Positions 1 to 7,932 of a stretch of DNA of 64,000 nt are shown piece by piece. The first letter of the stretch is position 1. The number at the start of each line of letters is the position of its first letter. The DNA is from an uncultured Granulosicoccaceae bacterium. GTDB taxonomy: Bacteria; Pseudomonadota; Gammaproteobacteria; Granulosicoccales; Granulosicoccaceae. The position numbers and the translations under genes are program-made. A model generated the notes under the pieces. The model saw nothing but the letters and a program-made list of their open reading frames with translations, made no database searches and was not told the origin of the DNA. The DNA is taken from the NCBI GenBank assembly GCA_938041955.1, contig CALISD010000007.1:62001-126000 (forward strand). The letters run 5' to 3'.

Positions 1-2
1 GA

Positions 3-1853
3 ATGCTTCGCAAACTCATGCGGTGGAATCCTTCAAAGCATGAAGACACTGTGGCCGGCACGAAGCAGATGCTAATGCAGCAGGCTGAAAAATCCGGTCA
101 AAGCTACCAGGTGGTTCTGGAGTGCCATTACTCTGCGCTGTTTTCGGCTCCGCAAAGAAGTCATAATTACAACACCTGGATTGAAAAAATTGAATCGCGA
201 ATCCTGCCTTCAAAAGAGGAAGTGACGGCGATTGGTAAGGACAGTAACAAGCCACTGATTTCAGTGATTATGCCGACCTACAACACCGATGCCGGGTTGT
301 TAAATGAGGCTGTTCAGTCCGTGGTCGATCAAAGTTACACGAATTGGCAGTTGTGTATATCTGATGATGGTTCGAGTTCGTCTGACACTGTCGATGCGAT
401 AAAAAACTGGGCAAAGGCTGAAAAAAGAATAAACGCTGTTTTCGGAGACGGTGATGCAGGTATTGCTATCAATACCAATTCGGCGCTTGCACGTGCGACT
501 GGTGATTACTGTGTGTTCTTTGATCACGATGATCTGCTGGCTGACAACGCACTATTTGAGATTGCGACCAGCGTGGTGCAGCACCCGAAGCTTAAGCTGA
601 TTTACTCCGATGAAGATAAGGTTGACAGTACCGGTGTTCGGATCGATCCTCATTTTAAGCCTGATTGGAACCCGGATCTATTATTGTCGCAGAACTACAT
701 TTGCCATCTAGTGGCGTTGAAAAGAACTTTGATTCAGCAGCTTGGTGGTCTTCGAGCTGGCTTTGAAGGCGCACAAGATCATGATCTATTGTTGCGTGTA
801 ATGGAAGTGGTCAGTGCAGATGAAGTAAAACATATCCCTAAAGTCCTTTATCATTGGCGAATGACTCCTGAATCGACCGCTGCCAGCGCACAGGCAAAAA
901 ATTATTCCACTGATAGTGGTGTGGCGGCTGTTGCGGATTATCTGTCGAAGGTGAGTGCTTCGGCCACAGTCGAGCAGGGGAAGTATCCGAACACCTACCA
1001 CGTGAGTTGGGGGTTGCCTGAAGATATACCCAAAGTCAGTATTATTATTCCTACTCGTGATCGCCTGGATATATTATCCCAATGCATTGGCAGTGTTCTC
1101 CAGCGCACGGACTACCCTGACTATGAAATCATAGTGGTGGATAACGAATCAGTGGAGCCGGCGACTCATGAATATTTTGAGCAGTTGAAGGCGCAAGACA
1201 ACATTAATATACTTAAATACGACGGTGTCTTTAATTACTCAGCTATTAATAACTTCGCTGTCGGGCATGCCCGTGGCGACGTTATCACCATGATGAATAA
1301 TGATATCGAAGTTATCAATGAAGGTTGGTTGCGGGAAATGGTCAGTCATGCTATCCGACCAGACGTCGGTTGTGTTGGTGCAAAATTATTATATAAAAAT
1401 AATATGGTCCAGCATGCTGGTGTGATATTGGGTATAGGTGGGGTGGCCGGGCACGCACACAAATACTTTGATGCCGAATCTGCAGGATATTTCTCGCGTT
1501 TGCATCTTACTCAGAATCTTTCTGCAGTCACAGCTGCATGTCTGACGGTGGAGAAAAAAATCTACCAGCAGGCTGGCGGTTTTAACGAAAGTCATTTAAA
1601 GGTTGCTTTTAACGACGTGGATTTCTGCCTGCGAGTTGGGTCGCTGCAGTTGCGTAATGTATGGTCTCCGTATGCCTTGTTGTATCATCACGAGTCTGTG
1701 AGCCGCGGGCATGAGAATACGCAGGAGAAGAAAACTCGTTTCAATAGCGAGGCGAATTATATGCAAGAGCAATGGGGTGAGCTATTAAGCTCTGACCCGG
1801 CTTATAATCGTAACCTAACTCTCGTGCGAGAAGATTTCTCGCTCGCTGCGTAG
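3..1853 (+). CDS. Two-domain GT2 family glycosyltransferase (5' end uncertain)
   Basis: Cytoplasmic sugar transferase, probably building the repeat unit of a capsular polysaccharide. Two GT-A folds are visible. The first starts near residue 85 (LISVIMPTYNT) and carries a DHDD metal-binding motif near residue 175. The second starts near residue 345 (VSIIIPTRDR), with NNDIE as its DxD-like site and a late FNDVDFCLR motif typical of GT2 rhamnosyl/galactosyl transferases. The ATG at base 3 is the first possible start, but the gene may begin before the window, so the N-terminus is unsure. It is first in a run of plus-strand polysaccharide genes ending at kpsS. Sugar donor and acceptor cannot be read from the sequence. 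Confidence 0.85.
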   Translation: MLRKLMRWNPSKHEDTVAGTKQMLMQQAEKSGQSYQVVLECHYSALFSAPQRSHNYNTWIEKIESRILPSKEEVTAIGKDSNKPLISVIMPTYNTDAGLLNEAVQSVVDQSYTNWQLCISDDGSSSSDTVDAIKNWAKAEKRINAVFGDGDAGIAINTNSALARATGDYCVFFDHDDLLADNALFEIATSVVQHPKLKLIYSDEDKVDSTGVRIDPHFKPDWNPDLLLSQNYICHLVALKRTLIQQLGGLRAGFEGAQDHDLLLRVMEVVSADEVKHIPKVLYHWRMTPESTAASAQAKNYSTDSGVAAVADYLSKVSASATVEQGKYPNTYHVSWGLPEDIPKVSIIIPTRDRLDILSQCIGSVLQRTDYPDYEIIVVDNESVEPATHEYFEQLKAQDNINILKYDGVFNYSAINNFAVGHARGDVITMMNNDIEVINEGWLREMVSHAIRPDVGCVGAKLLYKNNMVQHAGVILGIGGVAGHAHKYFDAESAGYFSRLHLTQNLSAVTAACLTVEKKIYQQAGGFNESHLKVAFNDVDFCLRVGSLQLRNVWSPYALLYHHESVSRGHENTQEKKTRFNSEANYMQEQWGELLSSDPAYNRNLTLVREDFSLAA

Positions 1854-1866
1854 AGGCCGTAAATCT

Positions 1867-2835
1867 ATGCAATTTCCGATTATCTATCTGCATATACCTA
1901 AGACCGCCGGTACAAGTTTTAGAATGAGTGCTGAGCAGTACTTTGGTCCTGACCAGGTATTGAATGATTACGGTAAAGAGTCTCCAAGCACATCGGAGGA
2001 TATTCGATCTGCTGTGTATGATACCAATGATGTTGCAGTGTTGCGTAAAACCGGTCTCAAGCATAAATTCCTGACAGGGCACTTCTGTATGGTTAAGTAC
2101 AAGGAGATATTTCCTGATTCACCTGTGGTATCTTTTTTTCGAGAGCCGGTCGATCGTGTGATCTCTGAGTTCGTACATTTTTCCTCACACTACAATTTTG
2201 AAGGTTCCTTGCGAGACTTCTACACAAAACAGCAATTTCAGAACAGGCAGTCTCATTCAATGTCAGGGGCTTTGCCGACGGATTTGGATTTCTATGGCAT
2301 TACAGAAGACTATAAACAGAGTCTTGATCTCTTTAACAAAAAGTATAGTACCAACTTCCCTATGGCAAAACTCAACACTGGTAAATACAAAGGGGCGGCC
2401 CAGAGTATTGCTAATGAGGAAGAGTTAGCCGAGATCCGGGAGTTGAATTATAAGGATATAGAGCTGTATCACTATGCCATTGATAATTTTAGTAAACAGA
2501 GTTTAATTGAGTGTCGTTCATTAAAAACGCTCAAGCGGTTTAGTGGCAGTGTTGGCAATATCAATGATGGGAAAATGATCGGTTGGACTGTAGACCGTGA
2601 ATCTGACGCACCTGCGAGCTTGTCGATTTCGGTCAATGGCGAAGTGCGTTGCCATGTAGTAGCTGACCTGTACAGAGAGGATGTGCAGCGTAAAGGTATA
2701 CATTTGAATGGTAACTGTGGCTTTGCGCTATCATTAGATAAACTTGGCAGAGTCGCCCCCGGAGATAGAGTTTCTATCTTTACAAAGGATGGCAGTTACG
2801 AGTTGACGAATAGCCCTCTTATTATTCCCAGCTGA
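1867..2835 (+). CDS. Sulfotransferase family protein with C-terminal beta-type domain
   Basis: Likely transfers sulfate from PAPS to a sugar hydroxyl. The N-terminus holds the 5'-phosphosulfate loop (YLHIPKTAGTSF) and residues near 85-95 hold the 3'-phosphate motif (FFREPVDRVISEF), both hallmarks of the Sulfotransfer_2 group. After about residue 225 comes a separate domain of about 90 residues with GWTVD and GFALSL motifs. Similar modules are appended to many proteobacterial glycosyltransferases and probably form a beta sandwich. The gene begins 13 bases after the upstream glycosyltransferase. Its presence in a capsule locus suggests a sulfated polysaccharide; the substrate is inference. Confidence 0.75.
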   Translation: MQFPIIYLHIPKTAGTSFRMSAEQYFGPDQVLNDYGKESPSTSEDIRSAVYDTNDVAVLRKTGLKHKFLTGHFCMVKYKEIFPDSPVVSFFREPVDRVISEFVHFSSHYNFEGSLRDFYTKQQFQNRQSHSMSGALPTDLDFYGITEDYKQSLDLFNKKYSTNFPMAKLNTGKYKGAAQSIANEEELAEIRELNYKDIELYHYAIDNFSKQSLIECRSLKTLKRFSGSVGNINDGKMIGWTVDRESDAPASLSISVNGEVRCHVVADLYREDVQRKGIHLNGNCGFALSLDKLGRVAPGDRVSIFTKDGSYELTNSPLIIPS

Positions 2836-2851
2836 TTAGGAGTTGGATCAA

Positions 2852-3889
2852 GTGGCCTCAGTGATCTACTTGACAGATACTCGTTTTGGTCAACGTGACT
2901 GGGAACACCCTTCTGCCAGGCACCGATGTTATCACTATGCAGATGCTTTGTTGGCGGGTGGTGATCATTCGGTGGTAATGCCAATGGATCGTGTCAATGT
3001 ACAAAAGCTTAAAAACTTTGACCATGTGATCTTTCATAGACCGACCTACAACAAGCGGTTTATCCATGCCTTGAATTGTTGCAAGCGTGCGTCAGTGCGT
3101 ATGCATGCTGACTATGATGATCTGGTCTTTCGTTCGCAGTATGCGAAATACAGTCCGTTGTATATTAATGGCAATAGAACGCTTGAGAGGGTAGAGGCTC
3201 ACTTTGATGAAAATCTCCGTGCTGCAGGGTGCTTCAATAGTTTTATTACTTCTACGACGTTTCTTAAAAAGCAGTTAAGGGAAGTCGTTCCAGTCAGTCA
3301 AATAACTGTGTTACCCAATTCTTTGCCAAGAGTCTTTCCTCCCGCGGTTTCTGATTGCCGGCAATCAATACCTACAATTGGCTACTTTCCGGGAAGCAGC
3401 GGTCATGGTGAGGATTTTAAATCGATTTATTCAACCTTGTCTCAAGTTCTGCTTGGTAATGTTAGATTGCTCATTGTTGGCAGGATGAACTCTAGAGACT
3501 ATGCCGGTCTGCCTAATGTGTTTCATGTTCCCTTCACAGGTTACAACAACTATCTTAAATTATTATCGCGAGTAGATGTTTCTGTAGCGCCATTGATTGA
3601 CACTGTGTTTAATCAAGCGAAATCGGCTGTGAAATTGATCGAATCAGTATCCGTGGGCACCCCCATTGTAGCCACCAAAAATCAAGATATGGAAGACCAC
3701 CTCAATCCAATGACAACATTGATTGGAGCAGGCGAGGATTGGAGTCATCCGTTGTTGCGGTGGATATCATTGGCGCAACAGGAAAGTGAGGTTTGTAGTT
3801 CAACGGCATCCATTGCCTCTCTTGCTGAGCGTTATGGTGTTGACAGCCGGGTGCCGTTACTTAAGGCCCATTTGAGCTGTGTGGTTTGA
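2852..3889 (+). CDS. GT4-like glycosyltransferase
   Basis: Probable GT-B fold glycosyltransferase. An N-terminal acceptor half (ARHRCYHYADAL, then HADYDD) is followed by a donor-binding half with PTIGYFPGSSGH, LLIVGRM and a late KLIESVSVGTPIVAT segment, which is where GT4 enzymes place their E-x7-E-like nucleotide-sugar site. I prefer the GTG at 2852 because AGGAG at 2838-2842 lies nine bases before it. A TTG at 2843 abuts that ribosome site and is unlikely. It sits 16 bases after the sulfotransferase and overlaps the next reading frame if that one starts at the TTG at 3886. The donor sugar is unknown. Confidence 0.7.
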   Translation: MASVIYLTDTRFGQRDWEHPSARHRCYHYADALLAGGDHSVVMPMDRVNVQKLKNFDHVIFHRPTYNKRFIHALNCCKRASVRMHADYDDLVFRSQYAKYSPLYINGNRTLERVEAHFDENLRAAGCFNSFITSTTFLKKQLREVVPVSQITVLPNSLPRVFPPAVSDCRQSIPTIGYFPGSSGHGEDFKSIYSTLSQVLLGNVRLLIVGRMNSRDYAGLPNVFHVPFTGYNNYLKLLSRVDVSVAPLIDTVFNQAKSAVKLIESVSVGTPIVATKNQDMEDHLNPMTTLIGAGEDWSHPLLRWISLAQQESEVCSSTASIASLAERYGVDSRVPLLKAHLSCVV

Positions 3890-3894
3890 GCTTG

Positions 3895-4860
3895 ATGCGA
3901 AAGGATATTTATCACAAGCGCAGATGGGAAAAACATCAGCAATCGCAAATCCACAAATTCGTACATACAGAGCTTGAGCTGCAGGCGGTCTTTCCCGGGT
4001 CCATGTTGTTTAATCAGATATTGGTGCCGACTGAGGAAGCCGTGTCGCTTCGCCACTTCCCTGTGTGCACTCCAGAATCTGTCAATGTGGTTTATGAGTA
4101 CTGCAGTAACATTCACTCAGATAGTGAGTTAAATCATTCAATTCTAATTGATACCGGTGAGCTTGATTCAATAGATAGTGTTGATGGCATTGTGAAAGTA
4201 ATTGAAAATTACTCTGCAATATCGCAATTGGTCTTTGTTGGTCAGTCTGCGCGTCACGCGCTTATTGGTTTGCTTGAAAGCCGTTTAACCAGAAAAATGA
4301 AAGTCACTGTAGTTGAGCCCGACTGGGATTCAATTTATTCTCTGTATAAGTTTTACCGTCAGGCGCACCACGTAATATTTGTAGATACTATGCGGGTATT
4401 AGATGCGGCTTATACGCGATGCGATTGTTCTATGGTGGCGACGAATGATTTTCGTTCTGGTCCTACATTTGATGTGTTGCAATACTATTTAGATACGTTG
4501 TCCTGCCCTGTATTTGATCAGCGTGGATCTCCGTTGTGTCAGTCAGGCGTGGGCATTGAGTTGCCATTTATGATTGTGGAGAATAAAAGGTCGAATCTTA
4601 CACGTGTATTGGCAGCTGCGCAGCCTGGTGATGATCACCCGACTGATTGGTTGGATGATATGCTTGATGCTGATAATACACCGGTGATTGATCGCCGCAG
4701 AGATGCCTTGAATCATTCGCTGGGGAGTATGCGCGATCGAAAAACTCGCTATTCTCGCAAGCTTGCCAAGCTGCGCAATGACCCTCTGACCTTCATGGTT
4801 GACTCCAATTTTCGTATTCTGAGGTGGGTGGCGCATGTTGCTTTCAGTCGGAACGGTTAG
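3895..4860 (+). CDS. Capsule-locus protein of unknown function with KLxxLRxDP tail
   Basis: I do not recognise the family. The protein is about 321 residues and soluble, with no signal peptide or membrane segment. Its middle looks like an alpha/beta domain (LVFVGQSARHALIG, then KVTVVEPDWDSIYSLYKF). Near the C-terminus is KLAKLRNDPLTFMVDS, close to the K-L-x-K-L-x-R-D-P-x-x-F-F-x-D-S element that recurs at the ends of many capsule biosynthesis transferases; there it may mark membrane or complex association. The ATG at 3895 follows the previous stop by five bases. A TTG at 3886 would overlap the upstream gene. Context argues for a role in capsule assembly. Confidence 0.55.
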   Translation: MRKDIYHKRRWEKHQQSQIHKFVHTELELQAVFPGSMLFNQILVPTEEAVSLRHFPVCTPESVNVVYEYCSNIHSDSELNHSILIDTGELDSIDSVDGIVKVIENYSAISQLVFVGQSARHALIGLLESRLTRKMKVTVVEPDWDSIYSLYKFYRQAHHVIFVDTMRVLDAAYTRCDCSMVATNDFRSGPTFDVLQYYLDTLSCPVFDQRGSPLCQSGVGIELPFMIVENKRSNLTRVLAAAQPGDDHPTDWLDDMLDADNTPVIDRRRDALNHSLGSMRDRKTRYSRKLAKLRNDPLTFMVDSNFRILRWVAHVAFSRNG

Positions 4861-4866
4861 TCCTTT

Positions 4867-5844
4867 GTGGTGTATAACTTACAAAAGAAACGGTCTGTTC
4901 GATTGAATTTTAATATCAAAAAAATCACTTTGTCTACCGATCTGTATGCGTTGTTTATGCAGCTGGAAAGATTAGCAAAGAGTGGTGACTATGATCTTGC
5001 TACTCTGCGTAGGATTCACATTGCCCCGGGCGTTATTGGCAACAAAACCCTGAGTTATTATCTGGCTTCGCTGTATTTGCATTTGGGTGAAGAGGGGCAA
5101 GCATCCGACCTGTTAGTATCGTGTGGTCGTGCTGGTCGTGAGATGAAACAATACTGCCGTGTGCTGATGTTTTGCCAGCGCAATCAGTTGCCAACGCCGA
5201 GCTTAACCGTCGCTGAGCAGGGCTGTTTGGAATATCTTAATCGTGTGTTGAATCCGGCTTTGCTTACTATTGATCACTTGATCGGGCAGCATGGGGGTTT
5301 TTCAATTGTAGGGAACGCACCCGGCGCGCAGACAGTGCGAGGTAATCCGGCAAGTTGTAAGCTCTATTTTAACAATTATCTGAAAAATCCAAGAATACCT
5401 GATATCGCGACTGTGCATGTAGTTACTCCTTCTTGGCAGATTGATGCTTCCATCCCGTCTGAGTGTCTGTGTATTACAGGCAATGATATATTTTATCGTC
5501 GTAGTCGCGTATGGCGTAAGTTCATTAAATACCAGCAGTTTAAGGCCGTGTATACCTTGCCGCAAGTATTGTGGTCCGACCTGGTTGTACAGCTGGGAGG
5601 TTTTAGTCCATCTGCCGGTTTGTTGTTGTTAAGTTACTTGTCACAGCAAATATCGCTTAACCAGAGTATGTCTAAGGTTAATGGTTATGTGGCTGGATTC
5701 TCGTCTGGACAGACGAAAATAAATCACAGCTATGATTCTGAACCAGCCTCTGATAGTCACAACTGGGCTGTGGAGTCAGATTTGTTTCAAAGGGTGGTTG
5801 ACTCGCTGAACGCGCAATGCATTCACTTTGTTAACGAGCCATAG
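4867..5844 (+). CDS. Sialyltransferase-like (GT29-type) protein, putative
   Basis: About 325 residues, soluble. Residues near 145-190 read GGFSIVGNAPG followed by LYFNNYL, resembling sialyl motif L (VGNS...RFN) of GT29 enzymes. SPSAGLLLLSYL resembles motif S. A late HSYDSEP...SHNWAVESDLF segment resembles the motif III/VS region, where a His and a Glu are conserved. The first 110 residues are helical and may be a TPR-like N-terminal region. The start is GTG at 4867 (GTG at 4870 is equally possible), six bases after the upstream stop. No CMP-sialic acid synthesis genes are visible here, so the donor may be another CMP-sugar. The assignment is tentative. Confidence 0.5.
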   Translation: MVYNLQKKRSVRLNFNIKKITLSTDLYALFMQLERLAKSGDYDLATLRRIHIAPGVIGNKTLSYYLASLYLHLGEEGQASDLLVSCGRAGREMKQYCRVLMFCQRNQLPTPSLTVAEQGCLEYLNRVLNPALLTIDHLIGQHGGFSIVGNAPGAQTVRGNPASCKLYFNNYLKNPRIPDIATVHVVTPSWQIDASIPSECLCITGNDIFYRRSRVWRKFIKYQQFKAVYTLPQVLWSDLVVQLGGFSPSAGLLLLSYLSQQISLNQSMSKVNGYVAGFSSGQTKINHSYDSEPASDSHNWAVESDLFQRVVDSLNAQCIHFVNEP

Positions 5845-5882
5845 TGAAAGCATACTCAGTTTAATAGTGATAGTGTTGCACC

Positions 5883-7127
5883 ATGTTACCTGACTCGTAC
5901 AGCGGTCGTTATAACAGTCAAAATTATGCGCTGGCGATGCTTGCCGCAGGTGAGACGATTGTCTGGGCCTGCTTGTTCTATGTGTTTCCAGCGTTATTGT
6001 TGCGTTGGGAGTCGGCTTTTTCCTGGTCTAAAATACAACTTACGGGTGCTATAACACTTGCTCTGTTTATATCGGCGATTTGCTCTCCGTTATTCGGCAG
6101 ACTGATTGATCGTGGTGTAGGTCCGGTAATGATGACGCTTGGCGCGTTGACAGGCGGTGTCTGTGTTTTTTTGATGTCCTATACATCTGCGTTATGGCAC
6201 TTGTACGTACTGTGGGCAATAATCGGTGCCTGTTTAGCTGCCTGTTTATATGAGCCTTGCTTCGCGTTGCTGACTCGAGCGTTCGGAAAGGAGGCCAAGC
6301 GCAGAATTATTATTGTGACTCTTGTGGCGGGTTTTGCCAGTACGATTAGTTTTCCGGCGGCGCACCATTTGGCAAATCATTGGGGCTGGCCTGTGGTAAC
6401 CCAGGTGTTTGGCCTTACGGTGATATTCATTGGGGCGCCGTTGTTGTATTTCGGTGCTACTGCGGTTGAGCAGTACGGTGTATTGTTTGGCCAGCAAACG
6501 CATGTCTCAGCGCCCAATAGAGGTGTGGCAAAAAACCATACAAAAGCCTATTTGGGCCAGCCCGTATTTCGCTATTTAGCGATTGCTTTTGCAATGTTGG
6601 CCCTGGTGCACGGTGCGACTCTGCATCATCTTTTACATATTCTTGGTGATCGTGGTTTGCCACTCGGCTCGTCGGTACTGGTTGCGAGTTTAATTGGTCC
6701 GATGCAAGTATTTGGCAGGTTGGTTATCACGGCGTTGCAAAACAAATTAGGGCACATGAAGATCGCCTGTGGTTGCTTTATGTTTATCGGTTCAGCAATG
6801 GTGTTCTTGTACCTTGCGCGCTTTGGTCTATCGTTTGCAATTCTCTTTGCCGTGGTGTTTGGTGGCGGCTACGGCGTTGTCAGTATTATCCGGCCGGTAA
6901 TTGCCAGAGATCTTCTGGGGGATGAAGATTTTGGTGCGAAGTCCGGATTACTTGCTTTTTTCTATCTGATCGGATCAGCGTCATCCCCCTATATCGGTTC
7001 TCTTGTCTGGGCCGCAGGTGGCTACAATTTACTGATGATCCTGCTTTTTTGTTCGGCTGTTACAGGGCTCGCTCTCATGTATTTGGCTATGCGAGGAAGC
7101 CGAGAGTTGGAACGCAGATCTACCTGA
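5883..7127 (+). CDS. MFS transporter
   Basis: A 414-residue integral membrane protein with about 12 hydrophobic helices and a cytoplasmic loop near residues 195-220 (HVSAPNRGVAKNHTKAYLG) joining two six-helix halves. The motif FGRLIDRGVG between helices 2 and 3 is the usual MFS loop 2-3 signature. The overall shape recalls the OxlT/YbfB-like monocarboxylate group. The substrate is unknown. It lies 38 bases after the sialyltransferase-like gene and reads with the capsule cluster. Given that setting it might move a sugar-related metabolite, but MFS carriers are often unrelated passengers. Confidence 0.8.
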   Translation: MLPDSYSGRYNSQNYALAMLAAGETIVWACLFYVFPALLLRWESAFSWSKIQLTGAITLALFISAICSPLFGRLIDRGVGPVMMTLGALTGGVCVFLMSYTSALWHLYVLWAIIGACLAACLYEPCFALLTRAFGKEAKRRIIIVTLVAGFASTISFPAAHHLANHWGWPVVTQVFGLTVIFIGAPLLYFGATAVEQYGVLFGQQTHVSAPNRGVAKNHTKAYLGQPVFRYLAIAFAMLALVHGATLHHLLHILGDRGLPLGSSVLVASLIGPMQVFGRLVITALQNKLGHMKIACGCFMFIGSAMVFLYLARFGLSFAILFAVVFGGGYGVVSIIRPVIARDLLGDEDFGAKSGLLAFFYLIGSASSPYIGSLVWAAGGYNLLMILLFCSAVTGLALMYLAMRGSRELERRST

Positions 7128-7240
7128 CAAATTACCGGCAAGGTCGGATCAGATGGTTATGTAAAGAGTCATTATCCGGGCGATCCTTGGCTTGTTTTCT
7201 GCAATATTGAGCTATCAACCTGCCAATTGGATGCGCGAAT

Positions 7241-7918
7241 ATGGCGTCGCCTCAAAGCTCATCTCTGATTCAAGATTACAGTCAAGCATTCATCACTTTG
7301 CAAGCCGGGAAGAGGGAGATGATTCAATGGGGCGCAGAGCCTGTCATTTTGAATCGATATGTCGTCGATGCGGCCGGTTCCACCAGCGAATGCGACCCGC
7401 AATCAGTGCTCCAGGGGATCGACCCCAGTAAAGTTCCTCAGGGGGAAAGTGAGCGAGAATGTCTTGATCACTGCAAGCAGGCCTTGAAGAGGCTGGTTTC
7501 CTTGCAGGAAGAAGTGGTGGTTTTACAGAAGACGGCACGCGAAAGTGGCATAAGTGCCGGGTTGTTGACGATCATCGGTCAGGCAGCGACTCAAAGCCCC
7601 GGGGATAACGGCGCATCTGTTTTGAAGCAATTGAGTGAATTGGTGACAGACGACGACCCGGAAACGAATCTACCATCAAATTCCACGGCTGAAACAGTCG
7701 TCAGCGATCGGGTTGCCGATAGGCCCTTAATTGATGGCGAAGCATCTGACATTGTGCTTGAAGAAGTGGCAGCCAATGATATTGATCGGCTGGATTTCCA
7801 GCGCCTTACCGGCTTGCAAAAAATAACCAGTGTCATGCGTGAACAGTGGCAGTCCATACTTGTCGATGCAAGCGCCTGTATGGTGGCAGCATGCATTGCA
7901 ATTAGTCTGATCAACTGA
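7241..7918 (+). CDS. Unknown protein with C-terminal hydrophobic tail
   Basis: I do not recognise this 225-residue protein. Residues near 75-105 are helical and may form a short coiled coil (ALKRLVSLQEEVVVLQK). A low-complexity acidic stretch follows (about 130-185). The last 20 residues (from SILVDASACMV) are hydrophobic and end in ISLIN, as in a tail-anchored membrane protein. The start at ATG 7241 leaves 113 bases after the MFS gene, and the stop is only 14 bases before kpsC, so it is probably cotranscribed with the Kdo-transferase genes. A role as a membrane-associated capsule accessory protein is inference from position only. Confidence 0.5.
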   Translation: MASPQSSSLIQDYSQAFITLQAGKREMIQWGAEPVILNRYVVDAAGSTSECDPQSVLQGIDPSKVPQGESERECLDHCKQALKRLVSLQEEVVVLQKTARESGISAGLLTIIGQAATQSPGDNGASVLKQLSELVTDDDPETNLPSNSTAETVVSDRVADRPLIDGEASDIVLEEVAANDIDRLDFQRLTGLQKITSVMREQWQSILVDASACMVAACIAISLIN

Positions 7919-7932
7919 TCGATGACAGATCA

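Noticed and set aside
7192-7431. Plus-strand frame of 79 codons
   Set aside because: Out of frame within the better-supported unknown gene at 7241-7918 and has no protein-like pattern.
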